NCBI GenBank assembly: GCA_035274425.1
Contig: DATEOC010000031.1
Location: 61,280 to 125,279, forward strand
Direction of reading: 5' to 3'
Source: JADMIH01 sp035274425
Lineage (GTDB): Bacteria > Chloroflexota > Chloroflexia > QHBQ01 > JADMIH01
DNA: 64,000 nt
The position numbers and the translations under genes are program-made. The notes below the pieces were generated by a model. The model saw only the letters and a list, made by a program, of their open reading frames with translations. It was not told the origin of the DNA and did no database searches. How positions within the stretch are numbered: the stretch's first letter is position 1; each line of letters opens with the position of its first letter. Below are positions 16,652-24,506 of this stretch, one piece after another.

Positions 16652-17404
16652 TTAGCGGTTGACGTTATCCAGACCATGGTCGAACTCTTTGAAGCCGATG
16701 CCCCCCACGGGGAAGATGATGCGGCCACAGGTGGGACACATCACGAAATCTTCGCTTGCGCGCGCCAGCCGCAAGACGTGTGCGGGCACGGCGACGTGGC
16801 ACCCCGCGCACAACCCTTCCCGCACCTCGGCTACGGCCAGTCCGCCCTTCGCCCGCCTCAGACGCTCGTAAACTTGCAAGTCGGCCCAGGGTAGCTCGGT
16901 GATGGCGCGCTGGCGCTTCACCTGTAACACCTTCGCCTGCCCCATGAGGGTCTCTTTCTCTTCAAGCAGGCCATTCTTGAACTTCTGCCACGCCTCTGAC
17001 ACCTGGATCAGCTCCCCGCTACGGGCCTGCTCCTCGGTTTCTGCCTCTTCAGCCGCCAGCATCGCGTCTATCACCGCGTCTTCTTGCTGCTTCGAGCGTA
17101 GCTTCAGGTGCTCGACCTCTTCCTGCACCTGGGCAAGCTCCTTAGGGTTCTTGATTGATCCGTCATAGAGGCGCTTCTCCTGGGCACGCAACCGGGCAGT
17201 GTTCTCCTCAGCTTCGTGAGCCAGCTTCTTGAGGGTAGCATGCGCCGCAATATGGCGGGCCTGAGCCTCCTGGTGCGCGGTGCGGGCGGCTACCAGCTCA
17301 GGACTGTCCTCCATCTGACCGTCAATCTCGCGCATCCGACTCACGCGGCTGTTGAGCGCGCTATCTAGCTGTTGCAGATTGTAAAGCGGAACTGTGCGGC
17401 TCAT
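16652..17404 (-). CDS. CdsZ/DUF164-type coiled-coil zinc-ribbon protein
   Basis: About 250 aa. A long coiled coil (residues 10-180, rich in Glu/Lys/Gln heptads) precedes a C-terminal C4 zinc ribbon: CAGC near 204 and CPTC near 227. This is the widespread putative zinc-ribbon family (DUF164). Its biochemical role is poorly known. ATG 17404 (MSRTVPLYNLQQLD) is chosen because GGAGG lies 8 nt upstream; earlier in-frame codons lack a ribosome site. First gene of the run leading into mntA-hepT-murT. Confidence 0.85.
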   Translation of the reverse strand: MSRTVPLYNLQQLDSALNSRVSRMREIDGQMEDSPELVAARTAHQEAQARHIAAHATLKKLAHEAEENTARLRAQEKRLYDGSIKNPKELAQVQEEVEHLKLRSKQQEDAVIDAMLAAEEAETEEQARSGELIQVSEAWQKFKNGLLEEKETLMGQAKVLQVKRQRAITELPWADLQVYERLRRAKGGLAVAEVREGLCAGCHVAVPAHVLRLARASEDFVMCPTCGRIIFPVGGIGFKEFDHGLDNVNR

Positions 17405-17558
17405 TAGCACTGCCTCCACTTGTGTACACCTATCATATGGTGGATAGCATAACACGATTAGCGCGGGTGGGGCAAGCGATGAGGTAGTCAGGAGTCGGTA
17501 CACGCCTTATACGAAGTCAGGCATAGTATCTGTCAAATGGAGCAGCATCTCTCCACCT

Positions 17559-17639
17559 GTCATTCCGAACGGAGTAAGGAATCTCCGAGCTTGGCTGTGT
17601 GGCTAGAGTTTTAGATTCCTCACTTCGTTCGGAATGACA
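17559..17639. repeat. REP-like element, family B copy 1
   Basis: About 81 bp with 14-bp perfect inverted ends (17559-17572 / 17626-17639, TGTCATTCCGAACG) and a centre containing CTCCGAGCTTGG and TAGATTC. Other copies: 19003-19084, 55770-55851 and a half copy at 63830-63861. No gene is seen in the 312-nt gap 17405-17716. Confidence 0.9.
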
Positions 17640-17716
17640 AGTAAAGAGTTACAGTTGAATGACAACTTTGTTTCCGCCAAGTACTTCATAAGAACTCGCT
17701 TGACCGGGCACATGGG

Positions 17717-18022
17717 GTGGCTATACAATGGACCTATTCAAACGTAAGCAGGGTGTTGAGACTTATGCCTATTGCACCAAAGTTCGCGAGCGAGCAAGAA
17801 GAGTCGGATTTCTGGGATACCCATAGTATAGCCGACTATCTGGGCGAGTTGTCTCCTGTAGATGCATCGTTCGTAGACGCGCGCCCGCGCAAGACCCAAA
17901 TCTCTCTGCGCCTGGACCGCGAGACTATTTCCAGACTGAAGACGCTGGCCCGCAAGCGTGGCATCGGCTACCAGACTATGATCCGGATGTGGGTGGTAGA
18001 GAGGCTGGCCCAGGAAGGGTGA
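17717..18022 (+). CDS. CopG/BrnA-like ribbon-helix-helix protein
   Basis: Up to 101 aa; a start at ATG 17765 (MPIAPKFASEQEES) is equally plausible. The N-terminal half has FASEQEESDFWDTHS, common in BrnA/CopG-type antitoxins, and the C-terminal half is a ribbon-helix-helix: KTQISLRLDRETISRLKTLARKRGIGYQTMIRMWV. Such proteins are DNA-binding antitoxins, but no toxin gene is adjacent. Its stop overlaps a GTG start of the sugar permease gene, which is unusual for an antitoxin. It might be an orphan or a repressor of the transporter. Confidence 0.75.
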   Translation: MAIQWTYSNVSRVLRLMPIAPKFASEQEESDFWDTHSIADYLGELSPVDASFVDARPRKTQISLRLDRETISRLKTLARKRGIGYQTMIRMWVVERLAQEG

Positions 18023-18963
18023 AGTTAACCTCGACGCCTGAAACCACTCCCAGGCCCGCTCCCTGGTTTACTTACAAGCGACAGCTATTCCTGCTGCTCT
18101 TACCCTATCTCCTCGGACTGGCGGGGCTGGTCGCGCTACCTGCCATCCTCTCTATACCCATCGCTTTCACCCACTATAACGCCCTCAGCCCGCCTGAGTG
18201 GGCCGGCCTCGACAACTTTGGCGAGATGTTCAAGGACAGCCGCTTCTGGAATGGGCTGAACGTCTCCCTCTTCTTTATTATTGTAGCGGTGCCATTGCGC
18301 GTTATGGGGGCGGTGCTGTTAGCATTCTTGCTATATAGACCACGCCCCTCTAACCGGCTTTATAGAGTGCTAGTCATCCTGCCGACTATAGTGCCGGATG
18401 TGGCTTACGCGCTCCTGTGGCTCTACATATTCAACCCGCTTTACGGGCCACTCAACTGGATACTCCCACTCTTTGGCGCTGCTCCTGCGGGGTGGCTCCT
18501 TCAGCCGTGGCCAGCGAAATTCGGCGTGGTAATCATGATGCTCTGGACTATCGGTGAAGGGTTCGTGCTGATGCTCGCCGCCATGCAGGACATACCAGGC
18601 GAGCTGAACGAGGCAGCTACCGTCGATGGCGCGTCGGGCGCGCAGAGATTCACCAGGATTACCTTACCAATTCTCGCGCCAGCTATGCTCTTGCTCCTCT
18701 TCCGCGACACCATCCTCAGCTTCCAGACCACGTTCGTTCCCGTTCTTATTACCTTCGGGGGAGGCGAGCCATACTACCCATCAGGGGGCGAGACGGTTCG
18801 GGCTACGGAGTTCCTCCCAATCTACATCTGGCACAACTTCACCGATTACCAGGACTTCGGTTATGCCGCTGCCATGACGTGGATCATGTATATCGTCACC
18901 GCATTGGTGGTCGCCCTCCAATTCATAGTAGCGAGGCGCTGGAGGGCAATGCTTTATGATTGA
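18019..18963 (+). CDS. Carbohydrate ABC transporter permease, MalF/UgpA type
   Basis: About 314 aa, six membrane helices. N-terminal YKRQLFLLLLPYLLGLAGLVALPAI, then NFGEMFKDSRFWNGLNVSLFF, and the EAA loop ELNEAATVDGASGAQRFTRITLPIL (about residue 200) that docks the ATPase. The start is uncertain: GTG 18019 forms a GTGA overlap with the preceding stop, and an upstream GTG at 17989 is also possible. Pairs with the permease at 19126. No ATPase gene is nearby, so a shared MsmK-type ATPase elsewhere is expected. Confidence 0.88.
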   Translation: MKLTSTPETTPRPAPWFTYKRQLFLLLLPYLLGLAGLVALPAILSIPIAFTHYNALSPPEWAGLDNFGEMFKDSRFWNGLNVSLFFIIVAVPLRVMGAVLLAFLLYRPRPSNRLYRVLVILPTIVPDVAYALLWLYIFNPLYGPLNWILPLFGAAPAGWLLQPWPAKFGVVIMMLWTIGEGFVLMLAAMQDIPGELNEAATVDGASGAQRFTRITLPILAPAMLLLLFRDTILSFQTTFVPVLITFGGGEPYYPSGGETVRATEFLPIYIWHNFTDYQDFGYAAAMTWIMYIVTALVVALQFIVARRWRAMLYD

Positions 18964-19002
18964 GATTGCTCAAAACCTATCCTTACACAGAACACCTCTC
19001 TG

Positions 19003-19084
19003 TGTCATTCCGAACGGAGTGAGGAATCTCCGAGCTTGGACGTATGGAGAGAGCTTTAGATTCTTCGCTGCGCTCAGAATGACA
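19003..19084. repeat. REP-like element, family B copy 2
   Basis: Same family as 17559-17639: TGTCATTCCGAACGG at the left, CTCCGAGCTTGG centre, and TCAGAATGACA at the right. It lies between the two permease genes. Confidence 0.9.
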
Positions 19085-19125
19085 GGCAAAAGAGTGCTTC
19101 ATTATTCGAGATGGAGTGTTGAATT

Positions 19126-20022
19126 GTGAGTAGCAGGGCAGATAACCGTCGCGTGACGCAACAGGATGTGGACCAGGGGTTCAGCAGGTGGATAAGCGAC
19201 ATGTCGAACGTGGCGCACCACCTCCTCACTATAGGAGCGGCTGCGTTGTTCATCATACCGCTGCTCTGGATGGTGGGCGCGTCGCTTCGGCAGCCTGGGC
19301 TTGCCCCGCCAACACAGCTTGAGTGGATACCCAACCCCATCGTATTGGACAACTACTATAAAGTAGCGACTGATCTGATACCTTTCGGCACCTTCCTGGC
19401 GAATTCTCTCAAAGTGGTGGCGGTAGCCGTACCTGTTACAGTGATAACGGCCAGCTGGGCAGGGTTCGCGATGGCGCAGATCACGCCGCGCCCGCGAGGG
19501 TGGCTCATCCTGGCGTCGGTAGCGGCCTTGATGGTGCCGGTTACGGTGCTGTGGCTGACGCGCTTCCTGGTCTACAAGTGGATAGGCGCGCTCGACTCGC
19601 TATGGGCGCTGATCCTCCCCAGCTTCATGGGCACAAGCCCTTTCTACGTGCTACTTTTCTACTGGACGTTCAGCCGCGTATCTTCCGACCTGTATGAATC
19701 GGCCCGGTTAGATGGGGCGAGCGCCTTCCGGGTGTGGTTCTCTATAGCGCTGCCACTCTCAAGGCCCGCTATCACCGCTGTAGCCGTGCTGACTTTCGTG
19801 GCATATTGGAGCAACTACATTGACCCGCTCCTCTACCTGAGCAGCCAGAAGGACTTCACGTTGCCCGTAGGACTCCAAGCGCTACAGCAGATGCCAGCGA
19901 TAGGCTTCCCTCTACTCCTTACGGGGGCAGTGATGATTACTGTGCCCGTAGTCGTGATGTTCGTGATAGCCCAGCGGTATTTCCTACAAGACCTGCGCGG
20001 GGCGGGGTGGCTGGGTAGGTAG
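19126..20022 (+). CDS. Carbohydrate ABC transporter permease, MalG type
   Basis: 298 aa from a GTG start (MSSRADNRRVTQQ). Six membrane helices; EAA loop SARLDGASAFRVWFSIALPL near residue 195, and the MalG-like NPIVLDNYYKV segment. Second inner-membrane subunit of the sugar transporter with the gene at 18019. The solute-binding protein is 1.65 kb further on, separated by two small genes and a MITE. The 192-nt gap that follows (20023-20214) holds nothing recognisable. Confidence 0.9.
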   Translation: MSSRADNRRVTQQDVDQGFSRWISDMSNVAHHLLTIGAAALFIIPLLWMVGASLRQPGLAPPTQLEWIPNPIVLDNYYKVATDLIPFGTFLANSLKVVAVAVPVTVITASWAGFAMAQITPRPRGWLILASVAALMVPVTVLWLTRFLVYKWIGALDSLWALILPSFMGTSPFYVLLFYWTFSRVSSDLYESARLDGASAFRVWFSIALPLSRPAITAVAVLTFVAYWSNYIDPLLYLSSQKDFTLPVGLQALQQMPAIGFPLLLTGAVMITVPVVVMFVIAQRYFLQDLRGAGWLGR

Positions 20023-20214
20023 CTTGTCGAGTGCGGAGTGCCTGAATTGGGCGAAATCCACGAATAGACCCCAGGGTTATTCCGCTGTATACTAAATTCA
20101 AGAAATATGGGCCAGACCTTGAGAAAGGCATGCTGGTTATGCTAAGGAACGAATGCTACACAAATGAGATGTCATGAGACATGAGTAGAACCTAAAGTGG
20201 CAGAAGATTAGTCC

Positions 20215-20637
20215 TTGATAGGAGAGACCGAGGTGGAGCCAGTAAAAGAGGAACCATCGGTACGGGAGATACTTTGGAGACAGTATAGCTTACAGATAGA
20301 GTTATATAAGTACTACCTAGATCTGGTTCTAAAAGCAAATGTGTTTTTTTATCTCGTAACAGGGACTATCCTGTCGTTCTACTTCGCTAATTTCAGCGAC
20401 CCCATTGTCAGATATTCTTTGATACTACCTATAGTTATGAGCTTGGGATTAGCGTTTGTCTTTTTCTATGGTGCTAAACTAATGCGGTTTGTTAGGGAGG
20501 ACATCTTTCAGTTGAGGGACCAATTAGGTCTATCTACAGCTCCAGATGTTGAGATACTAACACTTAGTCTCCGTGTCTACTCCTTAATATTCGTGTTGGT
20601 AGCGATCGCTTTAGCCCTTCTTGTATTACTTCGATAA
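20215..20637 (+). CDS. Small membrane protein of unknown function
   Basis: 140 aa from a TTG start; family not recognised. An acidic, amphipathic N terminus (VREILWRQYSLQIELYKYYLDLVLKAN) is followed by two hydrophobic helices (about residues 43-60 and 68-87), a polar cytoplasmic loop and a third helix at the C terminus (about 118-138). Base composition is clearly more A/T-rich than the neighbours, which suggests transfer. A perfect 20-bp hairpin begins at its stop codon. It could be an effector-type membrane subunit, but nothing proves that. Confidence 0.6.
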   Translation: MIGETEVEPVKEEPSVREILWRQYSLQIELYKYYLDLVLKANVFFYLVTGTILSFYFANFSDPIVRYSLILPIVMSLGLAFVFFYGAKLMRFVREDIFQLRDQLGLSTAPDVEILTLSLRVYSLIFVLVAIALALLVLLR

Positions 20638-20693
20638 GAGACTAATAGAAGACAAGAGTACCTAGGAAAGTTATCTTCTATTAGTCTCTTATC
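20633..20693 (+). terminator. Hairpin at the 3' end of the small membrane gene
   Basis: Perfect 20-bp arms 20633-20652 and 20674-20693 with a 21-nt loop. The left arm includes the stop codon at 20635. No T-tract follows, so it may be a processing or stability element. Confidence 0.6.
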
Positions 20694-20792
20694 AATGTCT
20701 TGCGTGTACTTTTGGCATGGTAGTATGGCTTTTGTAACCTGTTTTATCTGAATTCGAATATAATTTGTGATTGTTCTGATAGGATTGTTACC

Positions 20793-20979
20793 GTAAGTGT
20801 TCAGATTAAGGGTACAGAGGCCATCAATGTAAGGGGAGCATACCTCGATGTATACATCGAGGTATGCCTTGCTCTCTATTCTGACCGCGATTCCTACGGT
20901 GGACATCTCGGTACTCGAACAGGGCGAGGCATACCTCGCCCCTACAGCCAATTCCTTTACCCCTATTCTGAACACTTAC
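20793..20979. mobile_element. 187-bp MITE with IS66-like ends and 8-bp target duplication
   Basis: The ends are perfect 13-bp inverted repeats, GTAAGTGTTCAGA (20793-20805) and its complement (20967-20979); the similarity extends to about 26 bp with mismatches. Both sides carry the same 8-bp flank, TTGTTACC (20785-20792 and 20980-20987). GTAA ends with 8-bp duplications are the hallmark of IS66-family elements. There is no ORF inside; the centre has a perfect 30-bp palindrome (20838-20867) and a second one near 20932-20949. Confidence 0.85.
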
Positions 20980-21025
20980 TTGTTACCTTTAGCTTGTTGA
21001 CACTTTCCAACGGTAGTATAATTGC

Positions 21026-21529
21026 ATGATGGTTGCGAAATCTCAGCATAAGAAGGTCTCCTCGGCACGTGCATTATATGAACTGCTGGCGTGCCTGGTA
21101 GTCGTTATGCTCGGAGGCACTCGCGTCCTGGACTACAGCGCTTACGAAGATACCGATATTATGATCAGGTCGGTCCTGATCTGGAACGCAAACCACGCGG
21201 GTGACATTTCCCTGGCGGGAGACCATTGCGTGGAGAGCTGGATCGAAGGGCAAAGCATTTCCCCTGCCTACCCGCAACGATATAGGATTTCCACGAGTGA
21301 CGATTGTCGGGTCGAGGTCTCCACACCTTTCTGGATGACCCATGTCTACTCAAAGATGCTCAACACCGCCGAGCTGGCTAAACAGCTCATGCCCCTGGAG
21401 TATAGAGTCCAGGAAGCACTTTCCATACCTGAGCAATACACCACTCTCTCTACCCAGGAACCAAAGATCGTAACCTGGCAGATAGAGGTCCCCAGCCCCC
21501 CTCCACGGACGCTAGCTACTAGCGTCTAA
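21026..21529 (+). CDS. Hypothetical single-pass membrane or exported protein
   Basis: 167 aa, not recognised. Basic N terminus, one hydrophobic segment (about residues 17-34, LYELLACLVVVMLGG), then a polar, probably extracytoplasmic domain with two Cys (HCVE, DDCR) that could form a disulfide, and a Pro-rich end. A TATAAT box at 21017-21022 ends only 3 nt before the first of two adjacent ATGs, so translation may be leaderless from 21029; the TTGACA at 20997 is 14 nt away, shorter than optimal. A GC-rich hairpin follows. Confidence 0.6.
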   Translation: MMVAKSQHKKVSSARALYELLACLVVVMLGGTRVLDYSAYEDTDIMIRSVLIWNANHAGDISLAGDHCVESWIEGQSISPAYPQRYRISTSDDCRVEVSTPFWMTHVYSKMLNTAELAKQLMPLEYRVQEALSIPEQYTTLSTQEPKIVTWQIEVPSPPPRTLATSV

Positions 21530-21550
21530 GAAACTCCTTTCTTGCAATTC

Positions 21551-21580
21551 AGGCATCGCGGTGGCCGCGCCGCGATGCCT
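21551..21580 (+). terminator. GC-rich terminator hairpin
   Basis: 11-bp arms AGGCATCGCGG (21551-21561) / CCGCGATGCCT (21570-21580), followed by ATTCTAAT. It separates the hypothetical gene from the sugar-binding protein gene. Confidence 0.65.
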
Positions 21581-21674
21581 ATTCTAATCGGGAGCAGTCT
21601 GCCTTCAGATATTGCTCCGTGCCGTGCCGTATTGTTTTCATTGTATATTTCCAAGAATAGAAGGAGCATGAGAA

Positions 21675-23096
21675 ATGCAGATCAGTAAACACAAGTGGCT
21701 GACAATTACCCTCATGGTGATGGTCAGCATGGTGGTCTCTTCGTGTGGGGGTACTGCTAACCCCACACCTACCCTCGTTGCACAGCCAACCGCAGCACCG
21801 ACGACGATGGTTGAGCCTACCCAGGCGGTGGAGCCAACGGCGATGCCTGCCGCTTCGCCAACCGGAAGCACCTCAAGCATGACCGGCAGCATAGAGTTCC
21901 AGGTCTTCGGCGACCCGGCAGAGCTGAAAGTCTTCCAGGCCGTAGCAGATGCATACAACAAGTCCCACCCTGGGGCAACCGTGAACATCGTGCATATACC
22001 CAACCAGGGTGACCACATGACCAAGCTCTCCACGTCGATGACGGCGGGCAATCCTCCCGACGTCTTCCTTATCAACTACCGGCGCTACGGCCAGTTTGCC
22101 TCCAAAGGTGTGATCGAGCCTGCCGGGCCGCTCCTGGCTAAGAGCGCTACCCTCAAGGAAGACCTTTACTACCCGGAGGCGCTCAACGCCTTCAAGTACA
22201 AGGGTGTATTGCAGTGCATCCCCCAGAACGTGTCGAACCTCGTGGTCTACTACAACAAAGACCTTTTCACCAAGTATAACGTCCCCTTCCCGAAGGCAGA
22301 CTGGACCTGGAACGACTTCCTGGGCGCGGCCACCGCCATCACTCAAGATACCAACGCCGACGGCACTAAGGAGACTTATGGCGTCAGCGTCGAGCCGCAG
22401 ATTATCCGGGTAGCTCCTTTCGTCTGGTCAAACGGCGGCGACATCGTGGACAACCCCGACAAGCCGACCATGTTTACCCTTACGAGCGGGCCTGCACGCG
22501 ACGCGGTGCAGTTCTTTATGGACCTCCAGCTGGCGTACAAGGTCGCACCGCCCGAAGCCGCGGCCAAGGCCGAGGATGGGGAGTCTATGTTCATGAACGG
22601 CAAGCTCGGCATGATCCTCCAGAGCCGCGCCGCGACCCCCAGCTTCCGCGAGATAACGAGCTTCCAGTGGGATGTCGCACCCCTGCCTATGCAGAAGCAG
22701 AAGGCCTCCATACTGCACAGCGACGCTTACTGCATCGCCGCCGCTTCCAAGAACAAGGACCTGGCGTGGAGCTTCGTGGAGTACGCACAGGGTGTAGAGG
22801 GCCAGGAGGTGGCCGCCAAGCTGGGCCGCACGGTGCCTTCCCTCAAGAGCGTGGCTAACTCGCCCGCCTTCCTCGACCCCAGCCTGTCACCCGCCAGCAG
22901 CCAGGTCTTCCTGGATGCGGTGCCTACGATGAAGCTGGTGCCTGTGCTCTCGACCTGGCCCCAGATAGAGGGTATCGTGAATGCGGAGCTTGAGCAGGCG
23001 TTCTACGGCCTCAAGACGATAGACGCAGCGCTCCAGAAAGCCACAGACGACACCAAAGCCCTCTTCGCTGAGGGTGTAGCGGACAGGGACAAATAA
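21675..23096 (+). CDS. Extracellular sugar-binding lipoprotein of an ABC transporter
   Basis: 473 aa, family 1 solute-binding protein. Signal peptide with lipobox VVSSC (Cys at about 25), a Thr/Pro/Ala linker to about residue 70, then the MalE-like fold: IEFQVFGDPAELKVFQAVADAYNKSHPGATVNIVHIP, STSMTAGNPPDVFLINYRRYGQFA and the C-terminal helical region. It likely serves the permeases at 18019 and 19126. A good AAGGAG ribosome site lies upstream and a terminator follows. The exact sugar cannot be told. Confidence 0.9.
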   Translation: MQISKHKWLTITLMVMVSMVVSSCGGTANPTPTLVAQPTAAPTTMVEPTQAVEPTAMPAASPTGSTSSMTGSIEFQVFGDPAELKVFQAVADAYNKSHPGATVNIVHIPNQGDHMTKLSTSMTAGNPPDVFLINYRRYGQFASKGVIEPAGPLLAKSATLKEDLYYPEALNAFKYKGVLQCIPQNVSNLVVYYNKDLFTKYNVPFPKADWTWNDFLGAATAITQDTNADGTKETYGVSVEPQIIRVAPFVWSNGGDIVDNPDKPTMFTLTSGPARDAVQFFMDLQLAYKVAPPEAAAKAEDGESMFMNGKLGMILQSRAATPSFREITSFQWDVAPLPMQKQKASILHSDAYCIAAASKNKDLAWSFVEYAQGVEGQEVAAKLGRTVPSLKSVANSPAFLDPSLSPASSQVFLDAVPTMKLVPVLSTWPQIEGIVNAELEQAFYGLKTIDAALQKATDDTKALFAEGVADRDK

Positions 23097-23128
23097 CCCA
23101 TCCGGTCAGATAGTTAATAAACATTGGT

Positions 23129-23153
23129 AGGGGTGTGCCGGCGGCACACCCCT
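23129..23153 (+). terminator. Terminator after the sugar-binding gene
   Basis: Perfect 11-bp stem AGGGGTGTGCC / GGCACACCCCT with a 3-nt loop, followed by AGTTCTTTCCT. Confidence 0.8.
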
Positions 23154-23199
23154 AGTTCTTTCCTATTGCAGAATGTGTAAAAATAAGTCCTCACGCCTA

Positions 23200-23228
23200 T
23201 TGACAGGTAGCTAGACGCGTGATATAAT
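23200..23228 (+). promoter_or_regulatory. Consensus sigma-70 promoter
   Basis: TTGACA (23200-23205), 17-nt spacer, TATAAT (23223-23228). Both boxes are perfect. Predicted start about 23235, giving a leader of about 57 nt to the small gene at 23292. Confidence 0.85.
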
Positions 23229-23291
23229 CAGAACAGAAGTTCTAAGTTACGCATGAGACCTTTTGAGATTGAGATAAGGAGGTTGTGAGCG

Positions 23292-23525
23292 ATGTTTCTA
23301 GGATGGTTTGACGATACCCCCAAGAAGAGCGTATCGCAGAAGCTGGCGGAAGCAATCGAGCGGTACGAGGAGAAGTTCGGCGTCTCGCCGAGCCTCTGCC
23401 TGGTCAATGCGAACAATGTCACCACGTATGATGGCCTCGAAGTGCGCGTAGCCGACTACGTGCGCCCCAACCACTTCTGGGTGGGCCGGGGCGACTGGCC
23501 CGTAGAGGAAGTGCAGGCGGCATAA
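23292..23525 (+). CDS. Small acidic cytoplasmic protein of unknown function
   Basis: 77 aa, not recognised. No signal or membrane segment. An N-terminal MFLGWFDDTPKKSV, a helix (SQKLAEAIERYEEKFG), then VNANNVTTYDGLEVRVADYVRPNHFWVGRGDW. An AAGGAGG ribosome site precedes ATG 23292 and a perfect consensus promoter lies 60-90 nt upstream, so it is probably highly expressed. It ends ahead of a strong terminator shared with minC. Its compact single-gene unit argues it is real. Confidence 0.8.
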   Translation: MFLGWFDDTPKKSVSQKLAEAIERYEEKFGVSPSLCLVNANNVTTYDGLEVRVADYVRPNHFWVGRGDWPVEEVQAA

Positions 23526-23587
23526 TCCCTATGATGTATAATGAAGCATCATGGGTTTTCAACCGAGTTCTCACGCACTGATTACTC

Positions 23588-23644
23588 TTTGAAGGATAAA
23601 AATAAAGGTTCGGCTGCGCCGAACCTTTATTTTTATCCTTCAAA
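23588..23644. terminator. Bidirectional terminator between the small gene and minC
   Basis: Perfect 27-bp stem (23588-23614 / 23618-23644) with a 3-nt loop and A/T-rich flanking arms, between convergent genes. Confidence 0.9.
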
Positions 23645-23670
23645 CTTCGATCCCCAGTGGGGAGTAGGGG

Positions 23671-24420
23671 TTATTTCTCGGTATCGGGGGTCCAGGCTAC
23701 GACCACGATATGGCCGCGCTCCAGGTGTGCGATGGCAGGGGAAGGTGTTTCGTCCTCGCCAGAGGTAATAGGGAAGCGGCTGCTGGTGCTGGCGATGTTC
23801 AATTGGGTAGGGACCAGTTGCAAGGCACATACAATCGCCCCTTCGTTTCCCCCTACGCCCGCGTGGGCCAACCCTCGTAACGCCCCCCATACCACCACGT
23901 CACCATCCGCTAATATCTCCGCCCCCGACTCCACGTCGCCCAGCACGCATACGTCACCCGCGTAACGCACCGATTGGCCTGGACGCAGGTTGGACCGCAG
24001 GAAGAGTCCAGTGCTTGCGTCGGATATGGCTCCTTCGGCCACTGCCGCCCCCAACGGCCCCGAGGTCCCGCGGTCCTTCAGGCCCAGGCTAACACCCGCG
24101 TCACCCGCCGCGAAGGAGGGTGGCCTGCTCGCCACGCCGTAGCCTTCAACCACCATGCGCGTCTGCGCCGACATGCTGACCACCGACTGCACCTTCATCT
24201 CGTTGCGGGTCAGCATCCTATAGAGGACGTGGAAATCGGGCGCGTCTATGATGCGGCGGCCCGCGTTTATCGTAATCGCGGCCCCCTTGAAGAAGTTGGG
24301 GCGTGCGTTTATGCGTGTGGTAAGCTCAGTCAAGAGCTGTGGGAAAGGCACGTCGTCGTCAAGGATGAAGAGGAGACCCTCGCGTACACCCTTGATGATA
24401 ATACTGTCCGAAACTTGCAA
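23671..24420 (-). CDS. minC: Septum site-determining protein MinC
   Basis: 249 aa. N-terminal MinC domain (IIIKGVREGLLFILDDDVPF...) and the C-terminal beta-helix domain with LFLRSNLRPGQSVRYAGDVCVLGDV and DGDVVVWGALRGLAHAG (about 145-185), which binds MinD and FtsZ. MinC blocks FtsZ assembly away from mid-cell. It is the last gene of the mreBCD-mrdA run, 86 nt after mrdA, an arrangement known from several Gram-positive-type chromosomes. minD and minE are not in the window. Confidence 0.9.
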   Translation of the reverse strand: MQVSDSIIIKGVREGLLFILDDDVPFPQLLTELTTRINARPNFFKGAAITINAGRRIIDAPDFHVLYRMLTRNEMKVQSVVSMSAQTRMVVEGYGVASRPPSFAAGDAGVSLGLKDRGTSGPLGAAVAEGAISDASTGLFLRSNLRPGQSVRYAGDVCVLGDVESGAEILADGDVVVWGALRGLAHAGVGGNEGAIVCALQLVPTQLNIASTSSRFPITSGEDETPSPAIAHLERGHIVVVAWTPDTEK

Positions 24421-24506
24421 CTATCCCTCCGGGTATCATAGATAGCAGACGCTCTCGTAGCATTTGCATCGATATGATACACGAATTAGAGGAGTGTGGA
24501 AACAGA

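Noticed and set aside
20215..20637. Holin or CBASS-type effector
   Set aside because: Three helices and small size are not enough; no cyclase, lysis or defence gene is adjacent.
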